DNA of 6,071 nt from Fidelibacterota bacterium (GTDB lineage: Bacteria; Fidelibacterota; Marinisomatia; Marinisomatales; TCS56), in NCBI GenBank assembly GCA_013203015.1, contig JABMPO010000008.1:1-6071 (forward strand). The letters are read 5' to 3'. The position numbers were made by a program, and so were the translations under genes. How positions within the stretch are numbered: position 1 is the stretch's first letter; the number at the start of each line of letters is the position of its first letter. Below, piece after piece: positions 1 to 6,071 of this stretch. Below the pieces are notes generated by a model that saw nothing but the letters and a program-made list of their open reading frames with translations, searched no databases and was not told where the DNA came from.

Positions 1-387
1 AATGTGGGTATTGTAAATACCTGACCGAATCTGCCAATCAAAACTGCGATAATGAAAATTGGAATCAACTCGAGCCCGTGATGAGGTTATCACCTGTACC
101 TGAGAACCGGCAATTACGGTGTTAAAATCAATCAGGTTTTCGATAATATAACCGGTACTACTGTCGTTCCGAATTGATGAATATGAATAGCCGACCTTTT
201 TCCCATTAAGTAAAATGTTCATCCATTCCATTTCAGCCGGTAAGTCCTGTAAACCGGTTGCCAGGGAAAGATAGATGGTCTTATCAGCTCGATCGATGTA
301 AAAATTAAGGACTAATTTCCCCATCAGAAAAATCCATAGACCGGATAATATAACCAGATAAGTTGTGCGTAGCGCTTTTGACTTCAT
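1..387 (-). CDS. Membrane-anchored exported protein, probable transglutaminase-like family N-terminus (partial)
   Basis: The frame is open from an ATG at 387-385 to the left window edge, giving 129 codons with the C-terminus missing. A basic N-terminus (MKSKALR) is followed by one hydrophobic helix at about residues 9-29, which reads as a signal anchor or uncleaved signal peptide, so the rest should be extracytoplasmic. Residues 53-67 (MEWMNILLNGKKVGY) followed by a region of short beta-type strands resemble the opening of exported transglutaminase-like proteins. In that family a W...NGxKxGY motif starts a beta-sandwich that precedes the Cys-His-Asp core. The SFDWQIRSG stretch at 115-123 fits the same pattern. 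The catalytic core would lie outside the window, so enzyme activity cannot be judged. The ATG has no clear ribosome site. An in-frame TTG at 414-412 has GGAG nine bases upstream and would add nine residues, but the ATG gives a more typical signal anchor. The gene is divergent from the ABC operon. A coding region is fairly sure; the family call is moderate. Confidence 0.6.
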   Translation of the reverse strand, partial: MKSKALRTTYLVILSGLWIFLMGKLVLNFYIDRADKTIYLSLATGLQDLPAEMEWMNILLNGKKVGYSYSSIRNDSSTGYIIENLIDFNTVIAGSQVQVITSSRARVDSNFHYRSFDWQIRSGIYNTHI

Positions 388-610
388 AGGTAATTTAGGT
401 TCAGCAGGTAACAAGGAATCTAACTCCGTCTTTCAGTAAATAACAGAATAACGATGAAGCCCTGCACCAGTTCCTGAGATAGTATTAAACCTTTGGGAAC
501 CTGTTATCTTGTTAGGCATTGATAGATTTGAGTAGAGAAATTGTTAGTTGCTATCTACTGGTTGAAAATGAGAAATTCACACCTCTTTTTAGTAAGCAGA
601 TTTAATTAAC

Positions 611-619
611 TGATATAAC
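611..619 (+). promoter_or_regulatory. Candidate extended -10 promoter of the ABC operon
   Basis: TGATATAAC matches the extended -10 form TGnTATAAT at all but the last base. Seventeen bases upstream there is no recognisable -35 hexamer, which is tolerable for an extended -10 promoter. Transcription would start near 626, leaving a leader of only about 16 bases that still includes the GGGAG ribosome site at 630-634. The region is AT-rich, so a chance match is possible. Confidence 0.35.
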
Positions 620-629
620 AATTTATAGC

Positions 630-634
630 GGGAG
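630..634 (+). promoter_or_regulatory. Ribosome binding site deciding the GTG start of the ABC ATPase gene
   Basis: GGGAG lies seven bases before the GTG at 642-644. No in-frame ATG is nearby, and the protein starts in phase with the usual ABC ATPase N-terminus (MIRIENLVKHYG). This makes the GTG start convincing. Confidence 0.7.
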
Positions 635-641
635 TTAGTAA

Positions 642-1586
642 GTGATTCGTATTGAAAACCTTGTTAAGCACTACGGTGATGTAAAAGCCGTGCGCTCAAT
701 CAATTTTGAAGTCAAAGACGGAGAGATTCTTGGATTTTTAGGCGCCAATGGTGCCGGTAAATCCACCACTTTGAAAGTAATAACCGGCTATCTATCTCCT
801 ACAGCCGGGAATGTTTACGTAAATGATCTTAATATCCTTGAGCATTCATTGGAGATTCGTAAGCAGATTGGTTATCTGGCGGAATTGAATCCCCAGTACC
901 TGGACATGCGGGTATTCGATTTACTGGAATTCACGGCCCAGATTCGCGGGATTGAAGGCAAAAAATTCCGCAATGCCTTAACCCGGGTGATCGAGCAATG
1001 TGGACTGTCGGGGATACTGCACAAAACTGTAGCGGAATGCTCCAAGGGATTCCGTCAGCGGGTCGGTCTGGCTACTGCCATTCTCCATGATCCGCAAATT
1101 TTAATTATGGACGAGCCGGTCAGCGGCCTGGACCCGAATCAGATCGTTGAAATCCGCCAGTTGATCAAGGAACTGGGCAAAGAAAAACTAGTCATCATCT
1201 CCAGCCACATATTACAGGAGATTGAGGCGACTGTTGATCGGATAATAATTATTCATGAAGGCGAAATAATAGCTAACGGTACCTCCCAGGAATTGATGGC
1301 CAGCTTCCACGGACAGACCGAGCTGACGCTGGAAATCCAGGGAACAACTGCAGAATCCATTGCAGCGCTTAAAGACGCGGCTCCGGAAATCAGTATTGAG
1401 AAGCAGGTAGTTGAAGGAGATCGAACGATCCTTAGTCTTGAATATGATAAAGGTGTTGATCCCCGTATAGCAATTTTTAATCACGCGGTTAAATCCAAAT
1501 GGACGCTGCTGGAAATGAGTACTAAAAAAGCTCAGCTGGAAGATATATTCCACAAACTGACTATCAGAGGGGGCAGTGATGCATAA
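642..1586 (+). CDS. ABC transporter ATP-binding protein, GldA-like
   Basis: This is the 314-residue cytoplasmic ATPase of an ABC-2 type transporter; it would hydrolyse ATP to drive the permease encoded next. Visible motifs are: aromatic A-loop Tyr at 11; Walker A GANGAGKST at 34-42; Q-loop region GYLAE at 77-81, with Glu where most ABC proteins have Gln; signature CSKGFRQR at 133-140; Walker B ILIMDE ending at 158 with Asp157 and catalytic Glu158; D-loop SGLD at 161-164; and H-loop SSH with His189. All catalytic residues are present, so the protein should be active. After about residue 222 there is a roughly 90-residue C-terminal extension of mixed strands and helices, as in GldA and drug- or Cu-type ABC-2 ATPases; its role is unknown. 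Length and motif spelling (SKGFRQRVGLA) fit the GldA-like group. The start is a GTG with a GGGAG ribosome site. The 3' end overlaps the permease gene by eight bases, implying translational coupling. The family is certain; the transported substrate is not known. Confidence 0.93.
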   Translation: MIRIENLVKHYGDVKAVRSINFEVKDGEILGFLGANGAGKSTTLKVITGYLSPTAGNVYVNDLNILEHSLEIRKQIGYLAELNPQYLDMRVFDLLEFTAQIRGIEGKKFRNALTRVIEQCGLSGILHKTVAECSKGFRQRVGLATAILHDPQILIMDEPVSGLDPNQIVEIRQLIKELGKEKLVIISSHILQEIEATVDRIIIIHEGEIIANGTSQELMASFHGQTELTLEIQGTTAESIAALKDAAPEISIEKQVVEGDRTILSLEYDKGVDPRIAIFNHAVKSKWTLLEMSTKKAQLEDIFHKLTIRGGSDA

Positions 1587-2292
1587 CATTAAAATCCTGT
1601 TCCTTAAGGAATTGAAATCATATTTTAACAGCCCTATGGCCTATATTTTCCTGATTCTATTCGCAATCTTTACAGGCTATTTTTTCACCAACACCTTCTT
1701 TCTGATCAATCAATCGGACATGCGGTCACTATTCGGCATTGTACCATTGATTTACCTGTTCTTCATCCCGGCTGTTACCATGAGTTTGATAGCCAAAGAA
1801 AATAGCAGCGGCACCATGGAGATAATCTCCACGCTGCCAATTAAGGATTCTGAATTTGTTATTGGAAAATTCCTGGCCGCCACAACCCTCATTATTATCG
1901 GACTGGGTTTCACGCTGATACATTTTTTCACCCTCCTGGCGGTTGGCACAAATATCGATCTTGGTGCTGTACTATGTGGTTATATCGGGTTAATTCTGGT
2001 CGGGGCATTTTATGCTTCAATCGGAACGTTCACCAGTAGCCTTACCGACAATCAAGTGGTAGCCTTTATAATTGCCATAACAATTGTACTGGTGTTTTTC
2101 CTGCTTGATAAGCTGCTGTTTTTCATGCCCAGCGGATTGGGTGGGCTGCTCCAGTTTATAAGTGTGGATTATCATTTGTCAAATATCTCCCGGGGAGTGA
2201 TCGATTCGCGCAACCTGATCTATTTTGGTTCGATGATCGCCATTTTCCTGCTGACAACCATGCGAAATCTTGAAATGCGGAAATGGAGATAA
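1579..2292 (+). CDS. ABC-2 type transporter permease, GldF-like
   Basis: This is a 237-residue integral inner-membrane protein with six predicted helices at about residues 20-42, 52-71, 99-123, 130-150, 159-182 and 212-227. It forms the membrane half of the ABC-2 transporter with the upstream ATPase. The N-terminal KELKSYFNSP at 10-19 is the usual amphipathic entry segment. The cytoplasmic loop with E74, the SSGTMEIISTLP stretch (76-87) and a following acidic residue is the conserved ABC-2 coupling region. The late motif SRGVIDSRNLIYF at 204-216 is typical of the GldF-like branch. ATG 1579 is chosen over the adjacent GTG at 1576 because AGAGGGGG at 1566-1573 is better spaced for the ATG; the difference is one residue. 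The gene overlaps the ATPase gene by eight bases and ends just before the GldG-like gene. Length is close to that of flavobacterial GldF (about 240 residues). Cargo cannot be read from the sequence. Confidence 0.9.
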   Translation: MHNIKILFLKELKSYFNSPMAYIFLILFAIFTGYFFTNTFFLINQSDMRSLFGIVPLIYLFFIPAVTMSLIAKENSSGTMEIISTLPIKDSEFVIGKFLAATTLIIIGLGFTLIHFFTLLAVGTNIDLGAVLCGYIGLILVGAFYASIGTFTSSLTDNQVVAFIIAITIVLVFFLLDKLLFFMPSGLGGLLQFISVDYHLSNISRGVIDSRNLIYFGSMIAIFLLTTMRNLEMRKWR

Positions 2293-2297
2293 TGGCA

Positions 2298-3797
2298 ATG
2301 CGAATTAACAACAAAAAATCATTTATTACCTATATGACAGTTGCCATTGTCGGCCTGATCCTGATCAACATGATTTCCCGGAATTGGTTCTTCCGGCTCG
2401 ATTTTACCGACAACGGTATGTATTCACTTTCACCTTCCAGCAAATCGGTGGTTGATAAAATCGATGATCTTTTCACGATGAAGGTCTATTTCTCTGACGA
2501 CCTGCCCGGTGAGTACGCTAATAACCGGCGCTATCTACAGGATATCCTGGAAGAGTATGCCGCCTTTTCCGGCGGTAATATCCGCTTCGAATTTTACCAG
2601 CCTGATAATGATGATAAGCTTGAGCAGGAAGCCCAAAAATACGGTGTCATGCCGGTTCAGTTACAGGTTATCGAAAACGATAAACTGGAAATCAAGAAAG
2701 TCCACATGGGACTGGTATTACTTTATGAAGACAAACGCGAAGTAATTCCTGTTATCCAGACTACGACTGGATTGGAATATGATATTACCTCCAAGATTAA
2801 AAAGTTGGTTGACAAAAATAAAAGGACGGTGGGTTTTGCAACCTTTACCGGTCAGGCAGTAAAAAATCAGAATTTGACCCAGCTTTTTCAGGAATCATAT
2901 AATGTGACTCCGGTAAACCTGGCGCAAGATGTACCCGCCAATCTGGAATTACTGCTGGTTAATGGCGTTACCGATTCGGTTTCCGCCGAGGAGCTGGATC
3001 GGTTATATAAATTTCGGGGACGCGGCGGTAATGTTTTTATGGCTCAAGGCCGAATTAATGCTGATTTACAAAAGCAGCAGGGCAACATTATTAAATCGAA
3101 CATTTTCGACTTTATTGCCGATGGTGGCTTCAGGCTAAAAGAAAATCTGGTCCTGGACCAGCGCTCCGGACAGGTTTCAGTGATGCAGAATCGAGGCTTT
3201 TTCCGGATGAACACAGCCATGGATTATCCCTTTTTCCCGTTAGTGCGAGAATTTGGCAATCACTTGATTGTTAAAAGCCTGGAGCAGGTCCGAATGATTT
3301 TCCCCAGTGAAATCGAAATCGATACGTTGGGTAATATACCGGTACAGCCCCTGCTTTACACTTCCGGCCGATCAGGAACAATGCAGGGAAATTTCAATTT
3401 ATCCCCGATTCAGAACCCGGCCTTCCAACAACTGAACCAGCCCGGTAAATTGGTGGCTGCTTTGTCATCAGTGACCTCAATGGAAACCGGCGGAGTAAGC
3501 CAGATACTGCTGATCAGCGACACCCAGTTCTTCTCCGATGATGCTGGAGCCTCGGTACCGGAAAATTCCATTTTTGCGCATAATGCGGTAGATTACCTGC
3601 TGGGTGACAGTGAATTAATGCTATTGCGTTCCCGGGAAATCACCACCCGACCGCTGGAAGAAATCGAGGACGGCGCCCGGACCCGACTCAAATGGATCAA
3701 TATTTTATTACCATCGCTGCTGGTGATCGGCTTGGGATTTTTCAGGTGGAAGATGGAAGCCAAACGCGCCAAATCGATTGAGGAAATCTATGGGTAA
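2298..3797 (+). CDS. GldG-family ABC transporter auxiliary protein
   Basis: This 499-residue protein has a membrane helix at each end (about 10-26 and 467-483) and a large middle part expected to face the periplasm. It belongs to the GldG / ABC_transp_aux type that accompanies GldA/GldF-like transporters. Family marks are RLDFTDNGMYSLS at 33-45; VYFSDDLPGEYANNRRYLQD at 63-82, followed by an EEY helix; a central alpha/beta part including LLLVNG near 218-223; ISDTQFFSDD at 406-415; NAVDYLLGD at 429-437; RSRE at 444-447; and a basic C-terminal tail after the last helix. It is thought to be a structural partner of the transporter, not an enzyme; I see no catalytic motif. The start is uncertain. 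ATG 2298 has GGAG at 2285-2288 with nine-base spacing. ATG 2292 overlaps the previous stop as TAATG but sits too close to that site. ATG 2283 would add five residues. The gene is slightly shorter than flavobacterial GldG, but both anchors are present and it looks complete. Confidence 0.88.
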   Translation: MRINNKKSFITYMTVAIVGLILINMISRNWFFRLDFTDNGMYSLSPSSKSVVDKIDDLFTMKVYFSDDLPGEYANNRRYLQDILEEYAAFSGGNIRFEFYQPDNDDKLEQEAQKYGVMPVQLQVIENDKLEIKKVHMGLVLLYEDKREVIPVIQTTTGLEYDITSKIKKLVDKNKRTVGFATFTGQAVKNQNLTQLFQESYNVTPVNLAQDVPANLELLLVNGVTDSVSAEELDRLYKFRGRGGNVFMAQGRINADLQKQQGNIIKSNIFDFIADGGFRLKENLVLDQRSGQVSVMQNRGFFRMNTAMDYPFFPLVREFGNHLIVKSLEQVRMIFPSEIEIDTLGNIPVQPLLYTSGRSGTMQGNFNLSPIQNPAFQQLNQPGKLVAALSSVTSMETGGVSQILLISDTQFFSDDAGASVPENSIFAHNAVDYLLGDSELMLLRSREITTRPLEEIEDGARTRLKWINILLPSLLVIGLGFFRWKMEAKRAKSIEEIYG

Positions 3798-4365
3798 GAA
3801 TCTGCGAACTATCATTATTATCGTAGTGGCTGTTGTGGCCGCTCTATTTTTAAACCGTTATTTGCAAAATCGGTACATCACCAGTTCGGCGGCAATCTTT
3901 AATGGTGATGTTGATGAAGTAGCCCGCTTTACTATCACTAAAGCAGATGGTGCCACAACGCTTGAAAAAATCAGTGACGTATGGAATATCGCCGGGAATG
4001 ATTCACTGATTGTCCGGCAAACCCGCCTCGATAATTTGTTCAATAACGTATTGACAATTGAACATGAGACTATGGTATCAAAAAATCCTGCCAAATGGGC
4101 TATTTACTCGGTAAATGATAGTTTGGGAATCAGACTACAATTATTCGATATAAGCGATAAATTGTTAGGCGATTATTATTTCGGGCGCTCAGCAGCGGAC
4201 TGGTCCCATAATAATTTTCGTTTTGCCGGCGAGGATGAAGTATACCTGACTGGCGCTAATGTAATTTATCAATTGAACACTAATGCGACCTATTGGGGTG
4301 AAAAACCTAAACCACCGGAACCCGACTCCACGGCGGTAGCTCCCAGTGATTTATTCGAAGATTAA
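3790..4365 (+). CDS. DUF4340 domain protein, short single-anchor form
   Basis: This 191-residue protein has an N-terminal basic patch and one hydrophobic helix at about 6-21, then a soluble domain likely on the outer face of the membrane. The soluble part matches the DUF4340 pattern. It has VARFTITKADGATTLEKISD (44-63) followed by a short VWNIAG strand, a helix with LDNLFNNVLTIE (80-91), and KWAIYSVNDS (102-111). It then has the closing YYFGR plus a FRFAGEDEVYL stretch (143-153). The C-terminus is a Pro- and acid-rich tail (KPKPPEPDS, then DLFED) that looks disordered. DUF4340 proteins regularly follow GldG-like genes, and their biochemical role is not established. Many family members are longer with repeated units; this one appears to carry a single unit. 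ATG 3790 is preferred because GAGG at 3780-3783 sits six bases upstream; the in-frame TTG at 3778 lacks such a site. It overlaps the GldG-like gene by eight bases, so it is the last gene of the operon and is probably translationally coupled. Confidence 0.82.
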   Translation: MGKNLRTIIIIVVAVVAALFLNRYLQNRYITSSAAIFNGDVDEVARFTITKADGATTLEKISDVWNIAGNDSLIVRQTRLDNLFNNVLTIEHETMVSKNPAKWAIYSVNDSLGIRLQLFDISDKLLGDYYFGRSAADWSHNNFRFAGEDEVYLTGANVIYQLNTNATYWGEKPKPPEPDSTAVAPSDLFED

Positions 4366-4384
4366 ACTATAGCTCAAAAAAAAT

Positions 4385-4417
4385 AAAAAGGCGCTGACTA
4401 TCGTTTGCGCCTTTTTT
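4385..4417 (+). terminator. Rho-independent terminator of the ABC operon
   Basis: AAAAAGGCGC at 4385-4394 pairs with GCGCCTTTTT at 4407-4416. The 12-base loop can form three further pairs. A T-run follows directly (4412-4417), and an A-run precedes the stem, so it may also work in reverse. It begins 20 bases after the DUF4340 stop codon and separates the operon from the sensor gene. Confidence 0.9.
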
Positions 4418-4641
4418 ATATCCATCCTTCTTAAACAGCTCCGGTTTAGAAATCTAACAGTGTCGCTATATTGATTGATCCTGTAAGCAAAAATAAACCG
4501 GCATTTCTACCCAATTAATTTATTGATTTTCTCTCCAGCATTAGTTTAGCATTCAATATGTAGTAATTGTTTCACTGCTTTGTAGATTTAGTCCGTAATT
4601 TATCTGCGTTCCAGATACCGCAGACCAGCCGGAAACCAAAC
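4418..4641 (+). other. Intergenic leader of the sensor gene
   Basis: No gene is seen here. The sensor reading frame is blocked by TAA at 4564-4566. The best sigma-70-like pair is TTGATT at 4523-4528 and TAGCAT at 4547-4552, with an 18-base spacer. Each box matches the consensus at four of six positions, so this is only a weak candidate. Small inverted repeats lie at 4441-4501. I see no riboswitch-like or tRNA structure. Confidence 0.45.
4441..4501. repeat. Eight-base perfect inverted repeat in the sensor gene leader
   Basis: CCGGTTTA at 4441-4448 is the exact reverse complement of TAAACCGG at 4494-4501, with 45 bases between. The left arm overlaps a second small dyad, TTAGA-AA-TCTAA at 4446-4457. 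It can also pair with TAAAC at 4432-4436. This could be an operator or alternative RNA folding, but arms this short also arise by chance. Confidence 0.3.
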
Positions 4642-6071
4642 TTGAATTACCAATTTACTATCCTAACCTGGGTGTTACTAGCCGCCGCTCTAGCCGGATT
4701 GTATGTGGTGGCAGTAGCCTGGAAGCGACGGAAAATCCAAAGTAATATATATCTGGTATTTTTGGAACTGGGTGCTGCTGTGTGGTCATTCACGGCTATC
4801 TTTGAATTGGCTGCAACGACCATACCGCTTAAGTTATTCTGGTCCCAAGTCTCGTACCTCGGTATCGCTAGTGTGCCACTGTTTTATTTCCTGTATGCCC
4901 TGGCATTCGGCCAATATAGCCGATATATTACTAAACGAAACGTATTAGCATTATCGTGTATTCCGGTAGTCACAATCCTTGCTGTTGTGACAAATAATCA
5001 GCATTGGTTATTCTACTCAGATATATCTATAAACTTGAACAATTTCGGTATCTATGAACACAGTGTATTTTTTTGGATTTATACTGCCTATGCCTACCTA
5101 GTATTACTGTTCGGCATCGTCATTTTTACCCGGACAATTATCAGATCAAACCGATTCTTTACGCCCAGAATCTTATTGGTGCTATTTGGTACGGTAATGC
5201 CGCTGCTGGGAAATATCATGTATGTATTCAAATTGAATCCCGTACCCGGTCTGGATTGGACTCCCATTGCATTTGTTTTCTCAGGAATAATCCTGGGATG
5301 GGGCAATTACCATTTCAAAATGTTTGATCTCACGCCACTGGCCCGCAACCAGTTGGTGGAAACAATGAAAGACGGAGTTCTGGTAATTGATAAAAATGCC
5401 CTGGTGGTGGATCTAAATCCGGCAATGCAATCCATCATCGGTTTACCGGTTCGCCAGACCATTGGTCAACCAACCGCTGTTTTGTTTCCTCAATGGACAG
5501 AATTACATAAACATTTACAAACCGATTATACAGGGCAAATCGAAGTTCAAACAGATACCGGAGAATCGCAAAGTTATTTTCAATTGTACATCTCATCACT
5601 ACATGACCGACATGATCAGTTTACCGGTCAATTGATCATGCTCAGGGATATCACCGACCGTAAACAATCTGATCAGGCACTCAGGGAAACTGAATCCAAA
5701 TACAGCGAATTGTTTCAGAGCATGAGTAATGGTGTGGCAATTTATGAACCAGTAAATAATGGCAGTAATTTTATAATTAAAGAATTAAATGTTGCTGGTG
5801 AAAAACTCACTCAGGTTAAGATCGCTGAAATTCGCGGCAAACTTGCGACCGATGCTTTTCCCGGAATAAAAGAATTTGGCCTGCTCAATGTTTTCAAGCA
5901 AGTTTTGGACAGCGGTCAAGCACAACATTATCCAACAAAATTATATTCCGATTCCAAACTTGACTCCTGGTTTGAGAATTATATTTATAAACTGCCGTCC
6001 GGTGATATTGTCACCCTCTTTAATGACATTACCGAAAAGAAACTGGTTGAAAACCAATTAAAGGAATCGGA
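4642..6071 (+). CDS. Membrane sensor protein, HisKA_7TM-type N-terminus with two PAS domains (partial, probable histidine kinase)
   Basis: The frame is open from the TTG at 4642 to the right edge (476 codons); the C-terminus is missing. Seven hydrophobic helices at about 5-27, 34-58, 65-89, 99-117, 141-167, 174-196 and 204-223 form a seven-helix sensor module. The last helix leads into WTPIAFVFSGIILGWGNYHF and then the FDLTPLAR linker, a hallmark of the HisKA_7TM family. PAS domain 1 covers about 236-343, starting with MKDGVLVIDKNALVVDLNPA and ending with RDITDRK. PAS domain 2 covers about 353-470, starting with YSELFQSMSNGVAIYE and ending with FNDITEKK. A short helix follows, as expected before a histidine kinase dimerisation domain, but neither the phosphoacceptor His nor the ATPase is in view; a GGDEF output is also possible. 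The ligand is unknown. The TTG start is supported by GGAAA six bases upstream and by placing helix 1 right at the N-terminus. A TTG at 4567 would add 25 residues, and GTG 4672 would cut into helix 1. The operon terminator lies upstream, so it is probably transcribed separately. Confidence 0.85.
   Translation, partial: MNYQFTILTWVLLAAALAGLYVVAVAWKRRKIQSNIYLVFLELGAAVWSFTAIFELAATTIPLKLFWSQVSYLGIASVPLFYFLYALAFGQYSRYITKRNVLALSCIPVVTILAVVTNNQHWLFYSDISINLNNFGIYEHSVFFWIYTAYAYLVLLFGIVIFTRTIIRSNRFFTPRILLVLFGTVMPLLGNIMYVFKLNPVPGLDWTPIAFVFSGIILGWGNYHFKMFDLTPLARNQLVETMKDGVLVIDKNALVVDLNPAMQSIIGLPVRQTIGQPTAVLFPQWTELHKHLQTDYTGQIEVQTDTGESQSYFQLYISSLHDRHDQFTGQLIMLRDITDRKQSDQALRETESKYSELFQSMSNGVAIYEPVNNGSNFIIKELNVAGEKLTQVKIAEIRGKLATDAFPGIKEFGLLNVFKQVLDSGQAQHYPTKLYSDSKLDSWFENYIYKLPSGDIVTLFNDITEKKLVENQLKES

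Larger units (their letters stand above)
388..641. other. Divergent intergenic region
   Basis: This stretch separates the minus-strand exported-protein gene from the plus-strand ABC operon and should hold promoters for both. I find no credible small gene: the ATG-started frames here close within a few codons. The only promoter-like signal I would defend is the extended -10 at 611-619 facing the ABC operon. TAGATTTG at 523-530 matches the Bacteroidota -7 consensus TAnnTTTG, but it has no TTTG box at the right distance upstream, so I do not call it. For the minus-strand gene I see no convincing -35/-10 pair. Confidence 0.6.

Noticed and set aside
395..512. Possible imperfect inverted similarity between the GGTAACAAGG area near 407 and the CCTGTTATCTTG area near 501
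   Set aside because: The arms match only in patches with mismatches and shifts; it does not stand out from chance.
523..530. TAGATTTG resembling the Bacteroidota -7 promoter box TAnnTTTG
   Set aside because: No TTTG -33 box at about 17-23 bases upstream, it lies over 110 bases from the start codon, and host placement in Bacteroidota is not established.
1212..1589. A 125-codon minus-strand open frame opposite the ATPase gene
   Set aside because: It lies wholly antisense to a gene with intact ABC motifs, its protein is Cys/Phe/Ser-rich with no recognisable domain, and it is best explained as a shadow of the real frame.
1729..1949. Two overlapping minus-strand open frames inside the permease gene
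   Set aside because: Both are antisense to a clear six-helix permease, overlap each other in different frames and show no family features.
2509..3138. Two plus-strand frames of 78 and 69 codons inside the GldG-like gene
   Set aside because: They are out-of-frame shadows of a continuous, family-consistent protein; there is no ribosome site and no sign of a frameshift.
3858..4094. A 78-codon minus-strand frame inside the DUF4340 gene
   Set aside because: It is antisense to the supported gene, with no motif or start signal.
5073..5327. Plus- and minus-strand short frames at 5073-5327 and 5094-5306
   Set aside because: They fall inside helices 5-7 of the sensor protein in other frames; the sensor frame is continuous and domain-consistent.
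5876..6061. A 61-codon plus-strand frame near the right edge
   Set aside because: It is an out-of-frame shadow of the second PAS domain of the sensor.

Overview
The window is an ordinary bacterial chromosomal segment of intermediate base composition. It carries Shine-Dalgarno-type ribosome sites, GTG and probably TTG starts alongside ATG, and tightly packed genes. The gldA/gldF/gldG-like gene set and the protein style suggest a member of, or relative of, the Fibrobacterota-Chlorobiota-Bacteroidota group, perhaps one of its uncultured candidate phyla. No marker gene is present, so this placement is a weak inference.

Layout. (1) Positions 1-387, minus strand: the N-terminal 129 codons of a membrane-anchored exported protein. 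It resembles the N-terminal module of transglutaminase-like proteins and runs off the left edge. (2) Positions 388-641: a divergent intergenic region with a candidate extended -10 promoter just before the next gene. (3) Positions 642-4365, plus strand: a compact four-gene operon. It encodes an ABC ATPase (GldA-like), an ABC-2 permease (GldF-like), a GldG-family auxiliary protein and a short DUF4340 protein. The genes overlap or nearly touch, and the operon closes with a strong intrinsic terminator at 4385-4417. (4) Positions 4418-4641: a leader region with small inverted repeats. (5) From 4642 to the right edge, plus strand: the N-terminal 476 codons of a sensor protein with a seven-helix HisKA_7TM-type membrane module and two PAS domains. 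Its output domain lies beyond the window. It appears in no simple ATG-to-stop ORF listing because it probably starts at TTG and has no stop inside the window.

How the genes work together. The ATPase and the six-helix permease form the minimal ABC-2 pair. The GldG-like protein (membrane helix at each end, large extracytoplasmic middle) and the DUF4340 protein (one N-terminal anchor) would sit on the outer face of the membrane as dedicated partners. In Flavobacteria the homologous GldA/F/G set is required for gliding motility. Outside that group the same cassette is widespread and its cargo is not known, so gliding should not be assumed here. The sensor gene is separated from the operon by the terminator and is probably its own transcription unit.

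I see no tRNA, rRNA, CRISPR, insertion sequence, phage or defence gene, and no convincing new system. The most interesting points are the compact ABC/GldG/DUF4340 cassette of unknown cargo, its non-canonical ATPase signature, and the truncated sensor.
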